The notes under the pieces are model-generated. The model did not search any database and was not told the DNA's origin. It saw only the letters and a list, made by a program, of their open reading frames with translations. Positions 18,996-27,865 of a stretch of 64,000 bases of DNA are shown here, piece after piece. The stretch's first letter is position 1. Every line of letters begins with the position of its first letter. Made by a program: the position numbers and the translations under genes. This DNA is from an uncultured beta proteobacterium. GTDB lineage: Bacteria > Pseudomonadota > Gammaproteobacteria > Burkholderiales > Burkholderiaceae_E. The DNA lies in NCBI GenBank assembly GCA_903934295.1, contig CAIZNI010000022.1, forward strand, positions 1 through 64,000, given 5' to 3'.

Positions 18996-20291
18996 ATGTC
19001 CGCAGTGCCAACCTCCCCGCCCCTGCCCCAGATCAACGCTGCCCGACTGTGGGACAGCCTGATGTCGCTGGCCAGTCTGGGCGCCACCCCCAAGGGCGGG
19101 GTGTGCCGCCTCGCGCTCACCGACCTCGACCGTCAGGGTCGCGACCGGGTGACCGACTGGCTGCGTGAGGCCGGCTGCGAGATCCGGGTCGATGCGATCG
19201 GCAACGTCTTCGCCATCCGGCCCGGCCGCCGGGGCAACGGGATGGTCGGCGAAGGCGCGCAGGCCCGTCCGGCGGACGACCCGGCCGCCCTGCCGGTCGC
19301 GGTGGGCAGCCATGTCGATACCCAGCCCACCGGCGGGCGCTTCGACGGCAACTACGGCGTACTGGCCGGCGTCGAAGTGGTGCGCGCGCTCAATGACGCC
19401 GGCATCCAGACCGAACGGCCGATCTGCGTGGCGATCTGGACCAACGAGGAAGGCACCCGATTCACCCCGGTGATGATGGGCTCCGGGGTCTACGCCGGCG
19501 CGTTCAGCCTCGACAGCAGCCTGGCCCAGACCGATCGCGAGGGCGTCACCGTCGCCAGCGCGCTGGCCGCCATCGGCTATGACGGACGAGACAGTGCACC
19601 GCGCTTCGCCGCCTATTTCGAGCCGCACATCGAGCAGGGCCCGGTGCTCGAGTCCGAAGGCATCACCATCGGCGCCGTCGAGGGCGCGCTCGGCCAGCGC
19701 TGGTTCGACGCCACCGTCGTCGGCCAGGATGCCCACGCCGGTCCGACCCCGCTCACCCTGCGCCGCGACGCGCTGCTGGCCGCCGCCCGGGTGGTGCAGG
19801 CGGTGCGCGCCATCGCCGCCGAGGCGCCCGACTACGCCCGCGGCACCGTCGGCCAGCTGTTCGTGCACCCGAACTCGCGCAACGTGATCCCCGGCCGGGT
19901 CGAGTTCACCGTCGATCTGCGCAACGCGCGCGACGCGACCCTGGACGCGATGGTGACCCGTCTGCACGCCGAGGTCGACCGGATCGCCCAGGAAGAACGG
20001 GTGACGATCGAGCTGCGCGAGGTGGTCTACTTTCCGCCTTGCGCCTTCGACCCGGTGCTGGTCGCCGGCATCGAGCGCCATGCGCAGGCCCTGGGCTACC
20101 CGGTGCGCCGTCTGGCCAGCGGCGCCGGCCACGACGCGGTCTATGTCGCCCGGACCTGCCCCAGCGCGATGATCTTCGTGCCCTGCGAGGACGGCATCAG
20201 CCACAACGAGATCGAAAACGCCCAGCCGGGCGACATCGCCGCCGGCGCCCAGGTGCTGCTGGCCGCGATGCTCGACGCGGCGGCGCGCTGA
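18996..20291 (+). CDS. Zn-dependent M20-family amidohydrolase (N-carbamoyl amino acid / ureidopropionase type)
   Basis: A 431-aa metallohydrolase of the allantoate amidohydrolase / N-carbamoyl-L-amino acid hydrolase / beta-ureidopropionase family. Metal-ligand motifs are GSHVDTQPTGGRFDGNYG near 102, IWTNEEGTRF near 148, and PHIEQGPVLE near 210; a late GAGHDAVY block near 380 completes the site. The dimerisation insert VVGQDAHAGPTPLTLRRDAL is also present. Such enzymes cleave N-carbamoyl groups in hydantoin, pyrimidine or purine breakdown. TGGAGC precedes the chosen ATG. Its TGA shares one base with the next ATG. Confidence 0.85.
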   Translation: MSAVPTSPPLPQINAARLWDSLMSLASLGATPKGGVCRLALTDLDRQGRDRVTDWLREAGCEIRVDAIGNVFAIRPGRRGNGMVGEGAQARPADDPAALPVAVGSHVDTQPTGGRFDGNYGVLAGVEVVRALNDAGIQTERPICVAIWTNEEGTRFTPVMMGSGVYAGAFSLDSSLAQTDREGVTVASALAAIGYDGRDSAPRFAAYFEPHIEQGPVLESEGITIGAVEGALGQRWFDATVVGQDAHAGPTPLTLRRDALLAAARVVQAVRAIAAEAPDYARGTVGQLFVHPNSRNVIPGRVEFTVDLRNARDATLDAMVTRLHAEVDRIAQEERVTIELREVVYFPPCAFDPVLVAGIERHAQALGYPVRRLASGAGHDAVYVARTCPSAMIFVPCEDGISHNEIENAQPGDIAAGAQVLLAAMLDAAAR

Positions 20292-21373
20292 TGGACGCCA
20301 CCCGCACCGCGGGTCGCCGCGCCGACCGGCCGATCGCGATCACCCTGGGCGACCCCTGCGGGATCGGCCCGGAAATCGTCCTGAAAGCCTTCGCCGCCGG
20401 CCTGCCGACCCCTTGCGTGGTGGTGGGCGACGTGGGCCTGCTGCGGCGCGAATCCGAGCGGCTGCGGCTGGGCCTGGCCATCGAACCCGTCGCCTCGCCC
20501 GCCGCCCTCGCGGCACGCGCGGCGACCGACGGGTTGCCTTCGGCTTTCGCCCACGCGCCAGACCCCTTCGCGTTCTCCGGCGCGGTGCCGGTGATCGCCG
20601 CCACCGCCCTGCCGCCCGACCTGCCGCAAGGCCGGCTGGACGCGCGCGGGGGCGAGGCCGCTTATCGCTATGTCTGCAAGGCCGCCGAACTGGCGCTGCG
20701 CGGCGAGGTCCGGGCGGTGGTCACCGCGCCGCTGGCCAAGGAGGCGCTGAACCTGGCCGGCCACCACTGGCCCGGTCACACCGAACTGCTCGCGCACCTG
20801 GCGGGCGATGTGCCGGTGCGGATGATGCTGGCCAACCAGGAACTGCGCACCGTGCTGGTCACCATCCACCTGGCGCTGCGCCAGGCGCTGGCGGCGCTGT
20901 CGCCCGCCAACGTCCTGGAGACCCTGGAGATCACCCACCGCTCGCTCATCCGCATGGGCATCGAGACGCCCCGGATCGCGGTGGCCGGCGTGAATCCGCA
21001 CGCCGGCGAAGCGGGCCTGTTCGGACGCGAGGAAATCGACCTGCTCGCCCCGGTGATCGCCCAGGCACGCGCCCAGGGGATCGACGCCCGCGGCCCCTTC
21101 GCACCCGACACGGTGTTCATGCGCGCGCGCGGGTTTCGCGAGTTCGATGTGGTGATCGCGATGTATCACGACCAGGGCCTGATCCCGGTCAAATACCTGG
21201 GGCTCGATGAGGGCGTGAACATCACCATCGGCCTGCCCTTCGTGCGCACCAGCCCCGATCACGGCACCGCCTTCGACATCGCCGGCCAGCCGGGCGAGCA
21301 GGGCAGCGGCCTGGCCGATCCACGCAGCCTGATGGCGGCGATCGAACAGGCCGACCGGCTGTCGCGGCGCTAG
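20291..21373 (+). CDS. pdxA: PdxA-family dehydrogenase (4-hydroxythreonine-4-phosphate dehydrogenase-like)
   Basis: A 360-aa NAD-dependent, metal-binding dehydrogenase. Family motifs are ITLGDPCGIGPEIVLKA at residues 18-34, the metal/substrate His in HHWPGHTELLAHLAG near 158, GVNPHAGEAGLFG near 235, and AMYHDQGLIPVKYLG near 292. Canonical PdxA acts in pyridoxal phosphate synthesis, but paralogues (phosphothreonate or TphB-like dihydrodiol dehydrogenases) sit in catabolic operons. Here it overlaps the amidohydrolase gene by one base (TGATG) next to an IclR regulator, so a catabolic paralogue is at least as likely as the biosynthetic enzyme. Confidence 0.82.
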   Translation: MDATRTAGRRADRPIAITLGDPCGIGPEIVLKAFAAGLPTPCVVVGDVGLLRRESERLRLGLAIEPVASPAALAARAATDGLPSAFAHAPDPFAFSGAVPVIAATALPPDLPQGRLDARGGEAAYRYVCKAAELALRGEVRAVVTAPLAKEALNLAGHHWPGHTELLAHLAGDVPVRMMLANQELRTVLVTIHLALRQALAALSPANVLETLEITHRSLIRMGIETPRIAVAGVNPHAGEAGLFGREEIDLLAPVIAQARAQGIDARGPFAPDTVFMRARGFREFDVVIAMYHDQGLIPVKYLGLDEGVNITIGLPFVRTSPDHGTAFDIAGQPGEQGSGLADPRSLMAAIEQADRLSRR

Positions 21374-21572
21374 ACGCGGGCGCCGTCCCCGGGCAGCGGC
21401 TTGCACCGGGACACCGTCCCGCCGCGGGAGTGACGCGAACGCCGCCGCCGCGGATGGCCCGAATTGATGCCCATTCGCCACCCATTGCTGTGCTGCAGCT
21501 TGCCATCACCGGGCGGTGTGCGGCAGGCTCGCCCTGGGCGCCTGACCCTTCAGTCATGCAATGACTCATTAA

Positions 21573-21587
21573 TGCAACTCAGTTGCA
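21573..21587. promoter_or_regulatory. 15-bp palindrome at the start of the DUF1007 gene
   Basis: TGCAAC-TCA-GTTGCA is a perfect 6-bp inverted repeat with a 3-bp centre inside an unusually A/T-rich patch (21553-21600). It lies 8 nt before the GTG start chosen for the DUF1007 gene. Its shape and place suggest an operator, perhaps for a metal-sensing regulator, since DUF1007 proteins accompany metal transporters; no regulator can be named. Confidence 0.4.
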
Positions 21588-21594
21588 GGCAATC

Positions 21595-22224
21595 GTGCAT
21601 CCCACCCGCCATTTCCGGCCAATCGCCGCCTCCCTCGCCACACGCCTGCTGACTGCAGCGCGGCTGAGCGCCCTCCTGCTGTGCAGCCTCCTGCTGGCCC
21701 CGGCCCCCGCCAGCGCCCATCCGCATGCCCGCTTCAGCTACCAGCTCGACCCGGTGATGCGCGACGGCGCGGTGATCGGCCTGAAGGTGACCTGGCTGCT
21801 CGATCCGCTCAGTTCGATGACCGCGATCCGCGGCATCGACCTGAACCGCAACGGCGTCGCCGACCCCGAGGAACTCGACGCCTTCGCGCGCCAGAACGAC
21901 ACGCTGGTGGCGCGCAGCGGCTACTTCCTCACGCTCAGCGCCAACGACACGCCGCTGCCCTTCACCGTCCGCCAGGGCCTGCGGGCCAGCCTGTCGGAGC
22001 GGGGGCTGTTGCTGGACTTCGAAGTGGCGCTCGCGCAGCCGGCGACCGATCCGGTGTCGGTGCGCCTGTTCGACGAAACCTGGTACGTGGCGCTCAGCGC
22101 CGACGACCCGCCGATCCCCGCCGGTCATGCCTGCCAGGGCAGCGCCGCCACCCAGGCACTGAGCACCCAGGGCTGGGGCGCTCAGCCGGTTCCGGTGGTC
22201 CGCCTGGACTGCCGGCGCCTCTAG
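21595..22224 (+). CDS. DUF1007 family periplasmic protein
   Basis: About 209 aa. An N-terminal signal peptide (LLCSLLLAPAPASA, cleaved before HPHARFSY) leads to the DUF1007 domain, recognisable by HPHARFSYQLDPVM and the EF-hand-like IDLNRNGVADPEELDAF near residue 80. Family members are periplasmic and usually occur with Ni/Co/Zn transporters. There is no ATG in frame: a TTG at 21583 lies inside the palindrome, so GTG at 21595, preceded by GCAGG, is preferred; the true start is uncertain. It stands alone here, with no permease gene beside it. Confidence 0.8.
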   Translation: MHPTRHFRPIAASLATRLLTAARLSALLLCSLLLAPAPASAHPHARFSYQLDPVMRDGAVIGLKVTWLLDPLSSMTAIRGIDLNRNGVADPEELDAFARQNDTLVARSGYFLTLSANDTPLPFTVRQGLRASLSERGLLLDFEVALAQPATDPVSVRLFDETWYVALSADDPPIPAGHACQGSAATQALSTQGWGAQPVPVVRLDCRRL

Positions 22225-22267
22225 CGCCTACCCCCCGATCCGCTTCACCACCCCAGGAGTCATCCGC

Positions 22268-23218
22268 ATGAAGTTCCACCGCCTCGCCCCTGTCCTGTCG
22301 GCCCTCGCCCTGGCCCTCGCGGCCCCCGTCCAGGCGCAGACCGCCCCCTGCACGCCGTCGAAATGGGGTGCCAACGACCAGATCGGCGCGCTGAACAACA
22401 TCACCCCCGCCAATGTGCTCGACGCGACCAAGCTGGTCCGCCGCGGCAAGTCGATCCGCATGGGCATCGAGACCAACAGCAAGACCCCCGCGTACGCCCC
22501 GCGCACCTTCTCGCTCACCGTGCTCTCGCCCGGCCAGGAAAACGGCGTCTCGCTGGGCGCCACCAAGACCAACTACAACGACGACATCATCATGGGCTGG
22601 GTCGGCATCGGCTCGCAGCTCGACGGCCTGGGCCACATCGGCACCGCCAACGTCTACTACAACTGCAACAAGGCGGGCGACTTCGTCACCGCCGGTGGCC
22701 TGAAGAAGCTGGGCATCGAGCAAGTGCCCGCGATCGCCACCCGCGGCGTGATCCTCGACATGGTCGGCCTGATGGGCAAGGACCCGGTTCCGGAAGGCAC
22801 CGCCTTCAACCGCAAGGAGATCGACGCGGCGATCGCGCGCCAGGGCATCAAGCCGATCGGCAAGGGCGACGTGGTGATCTTCTACACCGGCTGGACCAAG
22901 CTGATCGGCAAGGACGACAAGCGCTACGGTTCCGTCGAGCCGGGTCTGGGCGTCGACGGTGCGCGTTACCTGACCTCGTTGAACGTGGCGATGGTCGGTT
23001 CCGACACCTGGGGCCTGGAGGTGATCCCGTTCGAGGTCCCCACCAACGTGTTCCATGTGCACCAGATCCTGCTGCAGGAAACCGGCACGTACATCCTGGA
23101 GAACGTCAACGCCGAGGAAGCGGTGAAGGACAAGGTCTATGAAGGCCTGTTCACGCTGGGCCCCTCGCGCATCACCGGCGCGGTGCAGGCGATCATCAAC
23201 CCGATCTTTATCTACTGA
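22268..23218 (+). CDS. exported cyclase-family (kynurenine formamidase-like) hydrolase
   Basis: A 316-aa protein with a clear signal peptide (APVLSALALALAAPVQA, cleaved before QTAPC) and a PF04199-type cyclase fold. The metal-site region reads GWVGIGSQLDGLGHIG near 120, a variant of the family's HxGTHxDxPxH motif that is common in the larger, cyclase-like subfamily. A second conserved block is VVIFYTGWTKLIG near 210. The family hydrolyses amides or lactones with a divalent metal. AGGAG lies 8 nt before the ATG. The substrate is unknown. Confidence 0.8.
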   Translation: MKFHRLAPVLSALALALAAPVQAQTAPCTPSKWGANDQIGALNNITPANVLDATKLVRRGKSIRMGIETNSKTPAYAPRTFSLTVLSPGQENGVSLGATKTNYNDDIIMGWVGIGSQLDGLGHIGTANVYYNCNKAGDFVTAGGLKKLGIEQVPAIATRGVILDMVGLMGKDPVPEGTAFNRKEIDAAIARQGIKPIGKGDVVIFYTGWTKLIGKDDKRYGSVEPGLGVDGARYLTSLNVAMVGSDTWGLEVIPFEVPTNVFHVHQILLQETGTYILENVNAEEAVKDKVYEGLFTLGPSRITGAVQAIINPIFIY

Positions 23219-23235
23219 TCGGCGGGCGGTCGCGC

Positions 23236-23255
23236 CGGCTGCCGCCCGGCAGCCG
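23236..23255. terminator. GC-rich hairpin after the cyclase gene
   Basis: An 8-bp perfect stem (CGGCTGCC / GGCAGCCG) with a 4-nt loop begins 18 nt after the cyclase stop. There is no T tract, so at most it works as part of a weak or factor-assisted terminator together with the palindrome just downstream. Confidence 0.4.
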
Positions 23256-23270
23256 CTGCGCGACGGCCCA

Positions 23271-23290
23271 GGGCACCCCGCGGGGTGCCC
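23271..23290. terminator. 20-bp perfect palindrome between convergent genes
   Basis: GGGCACCCCGCGGGGTGCCC is self-complementary over its full length and sits 9 nt from the end of the minus-strand aminotransferase gene. It can form a strong hairpin in RNA from either strand, which suits a bidirectional barrier between convergent transcripts. A T tract is lacking on both sides. Confidence 0.45.
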
Positions 23291-23299
23291 CCTCACCCG

Positions 23300-24724
23300 T
23301 CAGATCGACCGGGTCTGCGCCCAGGTGTCGTCCAGCGCGCCCTTGACCGCGTCGAGCAGCTCGCGGATCTCGTGGGGCTCGATGATCAGCGGCGGCGAGA
23401 ACGCGATGATGTCGCCCGGCAGGCTGCGCACGATCGCGCCGCGCCGCTGGGCGTTGGCCACCACCCGGTTGCCCACGCCCATCTTGGGATCGAAGCTGGC
23501 GCGCTCGCGCTTGTCGCGCACCAGTTCCAGCGCACCGATCAGACCGATGCCGCGTGCCTCGCCCACCAGCGGGTGATCGGCCAACGCGCGCAAGCCGTCC
23601 TGCAGCACCGGCGCAACCGCCCGCACATGGCCGACGATGTCGCGCTCGCGATAGATCGCCAGCGTCTCGAGCGCCACCGACGCGGGCACCGGATGCCCCG
23701 AGTAGGTGAAACCGTGGCCGAACACGCCCAGCTTCTCGGACTGGCGCAGCAGCGCCTCGAAGATGCGCGGGGTGACCATCATCGCCGACATCGGCTGGTA
23801 GCCGCTGGTGAGCATCTTGGCGCAGGTGAGGATGTCGGGCCGGATGCCGTAGGTCTGCGAGCCGAACATCTGGCCGGTGCGACCGAAACCGCAGATCACC
23901 TCGTCGGCGATGAACAGGATGTCGTGGCGGGCCAGCACCTGCTGCACCCGCTCGAAATAGCCGGCCGGCGGCACGATCACCCCGCCGGCGCCCATCACCG
24001 GCTCGGCGATGAAGGCGCCCACCGTGTCGGCGCCCTCGGCCAGGATCAGCGCCTCGAGTTCGGCGGCCAGGCGCTCGGAATAGGCCTCCTCGCTCTCGCC
24101 GGGCTGCGCGCCGCGCCAGTAGTGCGGCGTGCTGGTGTGCAGCACCCGCGGTGCCGGCAGGTCCCAGTCGTTGTGCGCGAAAGCGAGCCCGGTCAGGCTG
24201 CCCGAGGCCACCGTCACGCCGTGATAGGCGCGCATGCGCGAGATGATCTTCTTCTTGGCCGGGCGGCCCAGCGCATTGTTGTAGTACCAGACCAGTTTGA
24301 CCGCCGAGTCGTTGGCTTCCGAGCCCGAGTTGGCAAAAAAGACGCGCGACAGCCCGGCCGGGGCCACGCCCATCAGCTGCTCGGCCAGCTCGGTGGAGAT
24401 CGCCGGCACCTTGCCCGAGAACGAGTGGTAGAAGGGCAGCTCGAGCATCTGGCGGTGGGCCGCCTCGGCCAGCCGCTTTTCCGAGAAGCCCAGTCCGGCG
24501 CACCACAGTCCGGCCATGCCTTCGATGTAGCGCCTGCCGCCCTCGTCGTACACATAGACGCCCTCGCCACGCGAGATCACCAGCGGACCTTCGCTCTGGA
24601 CCACCGCGAGATTGCTCGAGGGGTGCAGGTGATAGGTCATGTCGCGGATCGCGGCCGCGCTGCGCACGGTGGCAGCGGCCGGCGCGACCACTCGGGTCGG
24701 CGCGAGATTGGGAAAGGCACTCAT
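23300..24724 (-). CDS. class III (omega) aminotransferase
   Basis: A 474-aa PLP-dependent aminotransferase. Family blocks include GMAGLWCAGLGFS near 68, ANSGSEANDSAVKLVWYYNN near 125, YHGVTVASGSLTG near 157, the cofactor segment FIADEVICGFGRTGQMFG near 265, and the PLP lysine in LTCAKMLTSGYQPMSA near 295. It resembles beta-alanine/pyruvate and other omega-amino acid aminotransferases. CTGGAG precedes the chosen ATG. With MmsA and the N-carbamoyl hydrolase elsewhere in the window it could take part in beta-alanine breakdown, but that link is only an inference. Confidence 0.87.
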   Translation of the reverse strand: MSAFPNLAPTRVVAPAAATVRSAAAIRDMTYHLHPSSNLAVVQSEGPLVISRGEGVYVYDEGGRRYIEGMAGLWCAGLGFSEKRLAEAAHRQMLELPFYHSFSGKVPAISTELAEQLMGVAPAGLSRVFFANSGSEANDSAVKLVWYYNNALGRPAKKKIISRMRAYHGVTVASGSLTGLAFAHNDWDLPAPRVLHTSTPHYWRGAQPGESEEAYSERLAAELEALILAEGADTVGAFIAEPVMGAGGVIVPPAGYFERVQQVLARHDILFIADEVICGFGRTGQMFGSQTYGIRPDILTCAKMLTSGYQPMSAMMVTPRIFEALLRQSEKLGVFGHGFTYSGHPVPASVALETLAIYRERDIVGHVRAVAPVLQDGLRALADHPLVGEARGIGLIGALELVRDKRERASFDPKMGVGNRVVANAQRRGAIVRSLPGDIIAFSPPLIIEPHEIRELLDAVKGALDDTWAQTRSI

Positions 24725-24818
24725 GGCGTACTCCAGGGTGGGAGGAGGGGGCCGGCGAAGGCCGGCGGCCGGCAAGCCCTGACTGTAACCCGGACGAGCG
24801 CGGCCGCGGGAAACGGGG

Positions 24819-26780
24819 TCAGCCCGCCAGGCGGGCCTGCAGACGGCCCCGGACGCGCTCGAGCGCCTTGGGCAGCCCCTGCGACAGCTGGGCGAAGAGC
24901 TCGGCATGGAGCTCGAGTTCCTGCTGCCAGGCCGTCCGGTCGATCGAGGTGATGCGCTCGAAGGAGGCCGGCGGGAAATCCATGCCGTCCCAGTTCAGAT
25001 CCTCGTAACGCGGCGTGGTGCCGAAAACATGCTCGGCACCCTGGGCTTGTCCGTCCAGCCGCCCGAGCATCCAGGCCAGCACCCGCATGTTCTCGCCGAA
25101 ACCGGGCCACACGAACCGGCCGGCGTCGTCGGTGCGGAACCAGTTGACGCAGAAGATGGCGGGCAGCTGCGCGCCGCCCACCTTCAGCCGGTGACCCAGA
25201 TCGAGCCAGTGGCCGAAATACTCGGCCATGTTGTAGCCGCAGAACGGCAGCATCGCGAACGGATCGCGACGCACGATGCCGGTGGCGCCGGCCTGCGCAG
25301 CGGTGGTCTCGGAGCCCATGGTGGCGGCCATGTAGACGCCCTCTTCCCAGTCGCGCGCCTCGGTCACCAGCGGCACGGTGGTCGAGCGGCGGCCGCCGAA
25401 GATGAAGGCATCGATCGGCACGCCGGCCGGGTTGTCCCAGTTGGGGTCGATCGACGGGCACTGGGCCGCCGGCACGGTGAAGCGCGAGTTCGGGTGCGCG
25501 GCCGGGCGCGGCTTGCCGTTGACCGCGTTGGCCCGCGCGATCTCCGGCGTCCAGTCGCGGCCCTGCCAGTCGATCAGGTGCGCGGGCGGCTCGGACAGGC
25601 CCTCCCACCACACATCGCCGTCATCGGTCAGGGCGACGTTGGTGAAGATGACATCGTGCGCCAGCGAGGCGATGCAGTTCGGATTGGTCTTCACGCTGGT
25701 GCCCGGGGCCACGCCGAAGAAGCCGGCCTCGGGATTGATCGCGTGCAGCCGGCCATCGGGCTGCGGCTTGATCCAGGCGATGTCGTCACCGATGGTGCGC
25801 ACCGACCAGCCCTCGAAACCCTTGGGCGGAATCAGCATCGCGAAGTTGGTCTTGCCGCAGGCCGACGGGAAGGCGGCGGCCACGTGCGAGGTCTTGCCCT
25901 GGGGCGAGGTCACCGCCAGGATCAGCATGTGCTCGGCCAGCCAGCCGATGCCCCCGGCCAGCGCATCCTGGCGCCCCATGTTCGAGGCGATCCGCAGCGC
26001 GAAACATTTCTTGCCCAGCAGCGCGTTGCCGCCGTAGCCCGAGCCATAGGACCAGATTTCGCGGGTCTCGGGGAAATGGACGATGTACTTGGTCGGGTTG
26101 CAGGGCCACGGCACATCGGCCTGACCGGCGGCCAGCGGCATGCCCACGCTGTGCACACAGGGCACGAAATGCCCGTCCTCGCCCAGCACGTCGAACACCG
26201 CACGACCCATGCGGGTCATGATGCGCATGTTGACGACCACATAGGCACTGTCGGAGATCTCGACGCCGATGTGGGCGATCGGGCTGCCCAGCGGACCCAT
26301 CGAGAAGGGCACCACGTACAGGGTGCGCCCGCGCATGCAGCCGGCGAACAGCCCGTCGAGCGTGCCGCGCATCTCGGCCGGCGCCACCCAGTTGTTGGTC
26401 GGACCGGCCTCCTCGGCGCGCGCCGAGCAGATGTAGGTGCGATCCTCGACCCGGGCCACGTCGTTCGGATCGGACCAGGCGAGATAGGAGTTGGGCCGCT
26501 TGACCGGGTCGAGCCGGCGCAGGGTGCCGGCGGCGACCATCTCGGCACACAGGCGGTCGTACTCGGCCTGCGAACCATCGGCCCAGTAGATCCGGTCGGG
26601 CTGGGTCAGGGCCGCGATGCGGGCAACCCATTCGATGAGACCGGCGTGTGCGACGTAATCGGGGGCTCCCGTCAGCGCCCGCGCGTCGGCGCCGGGTGCG
26701 CCTGAACCGGCCGGGGCGATGGTTTGAAAAGCCGCATCATTCGAGGTGCGGATCGCCGCTGCACTGCTGGGAAAGTTCAT
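24819..26780 (-). CDS. pckG: phosphoenolpyruvate carboxykinase (GTP)
   Basis: A 653-aa enzyme converting oxaloacetate plus GTP to PEP, CO2 and GDP. Key blocks are the P-loop with the reactive Cys in [15 protein letters not shown] near 305, [12 protein letters not shown] near 328, [15 protein letters not shown] near 350, and [12 protein letters not shown] near 455. The N-terminus has about 30 extra, Ala-rich residues; MNFPSS at 26780 is chosen because GGAG precedes it and the upstream open frame is not conserved. It is monocistronic and divergent from the Crp/Fnr gene. GTP-type PEPCK in a proteobacterium is common in Burkholderiales. Confidence 0.94.
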   Translation of the reverse strand: MNFPSSAAAIRTSNDAAFQTIAPAGSGAPGADARALTGAPDYVAHAGLIEWVARIAALTQPDRIYWADGSQAEYDRLCAEMVAAGTLRRLDPVKRPNSYLAWSDPNDVARVEDRTYICSARAEEAGPTNNWVAPAEMRGTLDGLFAGCMRGRTLYVVPFSMGPLGSPIAHIGVEISDSAYVVVNMRIMTRMGRAVFDVLGEDGHFVPCVHSVGMPLAAGQADVPWPCNPTKYIVHFPETREIWSYGSGYGGNALLGKKCFALRIASNMGRQDALAGGIGWLAEHMLILAVTSPQGKTSHVAAAFPSACGKTNFAMLIPPKGFEGWSVRTIGDDIAWIKPQPDGRLHAINPEAGFFGVAPGTSVKTNPNCIASLAHDVIFTNVALTDDGDVWWEGLSEPPAHLIDWQGRDWTPEIARANAVNGKPRPAAHPNSRFTVPAAQCPSIDPNWDNPAGVPIDAFIFGGRRSTTVPLVTEARDWEEGVYMAATMGSETTAAQAGATGIVRRDPFAMLPFCGYNMAEYFGHWLDLGHRLKVGGAQLPAIFCVNWFRTDDAGRFVWPGFGENMRVLAWMLGRLDGQAQGAEHVFGTTPRYEDLNWDGMDFPPASFERITSIDRTAWQQELELHAELFAQLSQGLPKALERVRGRLQARLAG

Positions 26781-27160
26781 CCAAGGCTCCGTGTATCCAG
26801 GGTCGGGCAGGGCGCTGCCACGCGCCGCCACCATCAGCGCCGCCCGCCGGCCACCGCGCAAAGCGGCCGCCCGTCCGTCGGGAAAACCCGCGATTTTACA
26901 CCCGGCACACCGGCGCGGGACAACCGGCATGACGGCCATCGGGTTTCGCACAATGCCACCGTCGACCAGCCCCCGGCGCACAAGAAAGTCACGCAGCACC
27001 GGTGAAACCATCTTCGCCGCGCCCCGCCGCGCCCCGGTTGCGCGAACTCAGCCGTGCGCCAGCGCGCGCTGAGCCAGCGCGCCAAAGCTGCACTTCCCCG
27101 CCGATCGGGGGATAATCGCGCCACCGCGCCGGACGCTGGCGCCCGCGGACAAGGACCTTC
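26781..27160. other. 380-nt intergenic region between pckG and the Crp/Fnr gene
   Basis: No gene is seen. GATAAT at 27111-27116 is a good -10 hexamer for the plus-strand Crp/Fnr gene, but the upstream -35 is weak. The region is otherwise GC-rich with no clear FNR box or terminator. Confidence 0.4.
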
Positions 27161-27865
27161 ATGCACGTCAAGATCCATCCGACGCAGGAAAACGACTGCG
27201 CCAGCTGCGGCGTGCGCGAGCAGTCGCTTTTCGCCAACCTGAACAGCGACGACTTCCGGCTGATCCAGCAGCCGATCCACGACCTGACACTGGCAGCCGG
27301 CAGCACGGTGTTTGCCGAACGCGCGCGCGGCGACCATGTCTTCACCGTGCGCAAGGGGCTGGTCAAGCTGGTGCGCTATCAGGTCGACGGTGCGCAGCGC
27401 ATCGTGCGCCTGATCGGGCCGGGCGACATCGCCGGACTCGAGACCACCGCCGGCTCGGCCTACGACTCGACCGCGGTCGCGATCACCGAGGTCCAGGCCT
27501 GCCGGATTCCGGTCAGCGTGATCCAGCGCCTCGAGTCCGAGTCGCCCCGACTGCACCAGCAGCTGCTGCGCAAATGGCACGAAGCCCTCAAGAGCGCCGA
27601 TGACTTCATCGCCGACCTGGCCTCGGGCAATGCCCGCCAGCGGCTCGCCCGGCTCCTGCTGCGCCTGGCCGGCGCCGACACCCAGGCGACGGTGCTGCTG
27701 CCCTCGCGCGAAGACGTCGGCGCGGTGCTGGGCATCACCACCGAAACCGCCAGCCGCACCGTCGCCGCGTTTCGCCGCGAAGGCCTGCTGACCGACGTCG
27801 ACCGTCAGGGGCGCTTCTTCCGGCTCGACGCCACCGCCCTGGCGGCGGTGGCCAACGGCGACTGA
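27161..27865 (+). CDS. Crp/Fnr-family transcriptional regulator
   Basis: A 234-aa regulator with an N-terminal cyclic-nucleotide-binding-like beta barrel, a long dimer helix (about residues 125-150) and a C-terminal winged helix (PSREDVGAVLGITTETASRTVAAFRREGLL, recognition helix near 200). The N-terminus has Cys13 and Cys16, and a third Cys lies in EVQACRIP, matching the spacing of FNR's C20, C23 and C122; the position of C29 is Ser22. It may therefore be an FNR-type sensor with an altered cluster site. AAGGA precedes the ATG. Its TGA shares one base with the next ATG. Confidence 0.88.
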   Translation: MHVKIHPTQENDCASCGVREQSLFANLNSDDFRLIQQPIHDLTLAAGSTVFAERARGDHVFTVRKGLVKLVRYQVDGAQRIVRLIGPGDIAGLETTAGSAYDSTAVAITEVQACRIPVSVIQRLESESPRLHQQLLRKWHEALKSADDFIADLASGNARQRLARLLLRLAGADTQATVLLPSREDVGAVLGITTETASRTVAAFRREGLLTDVDRQGRFFRLDATALAAVANGD

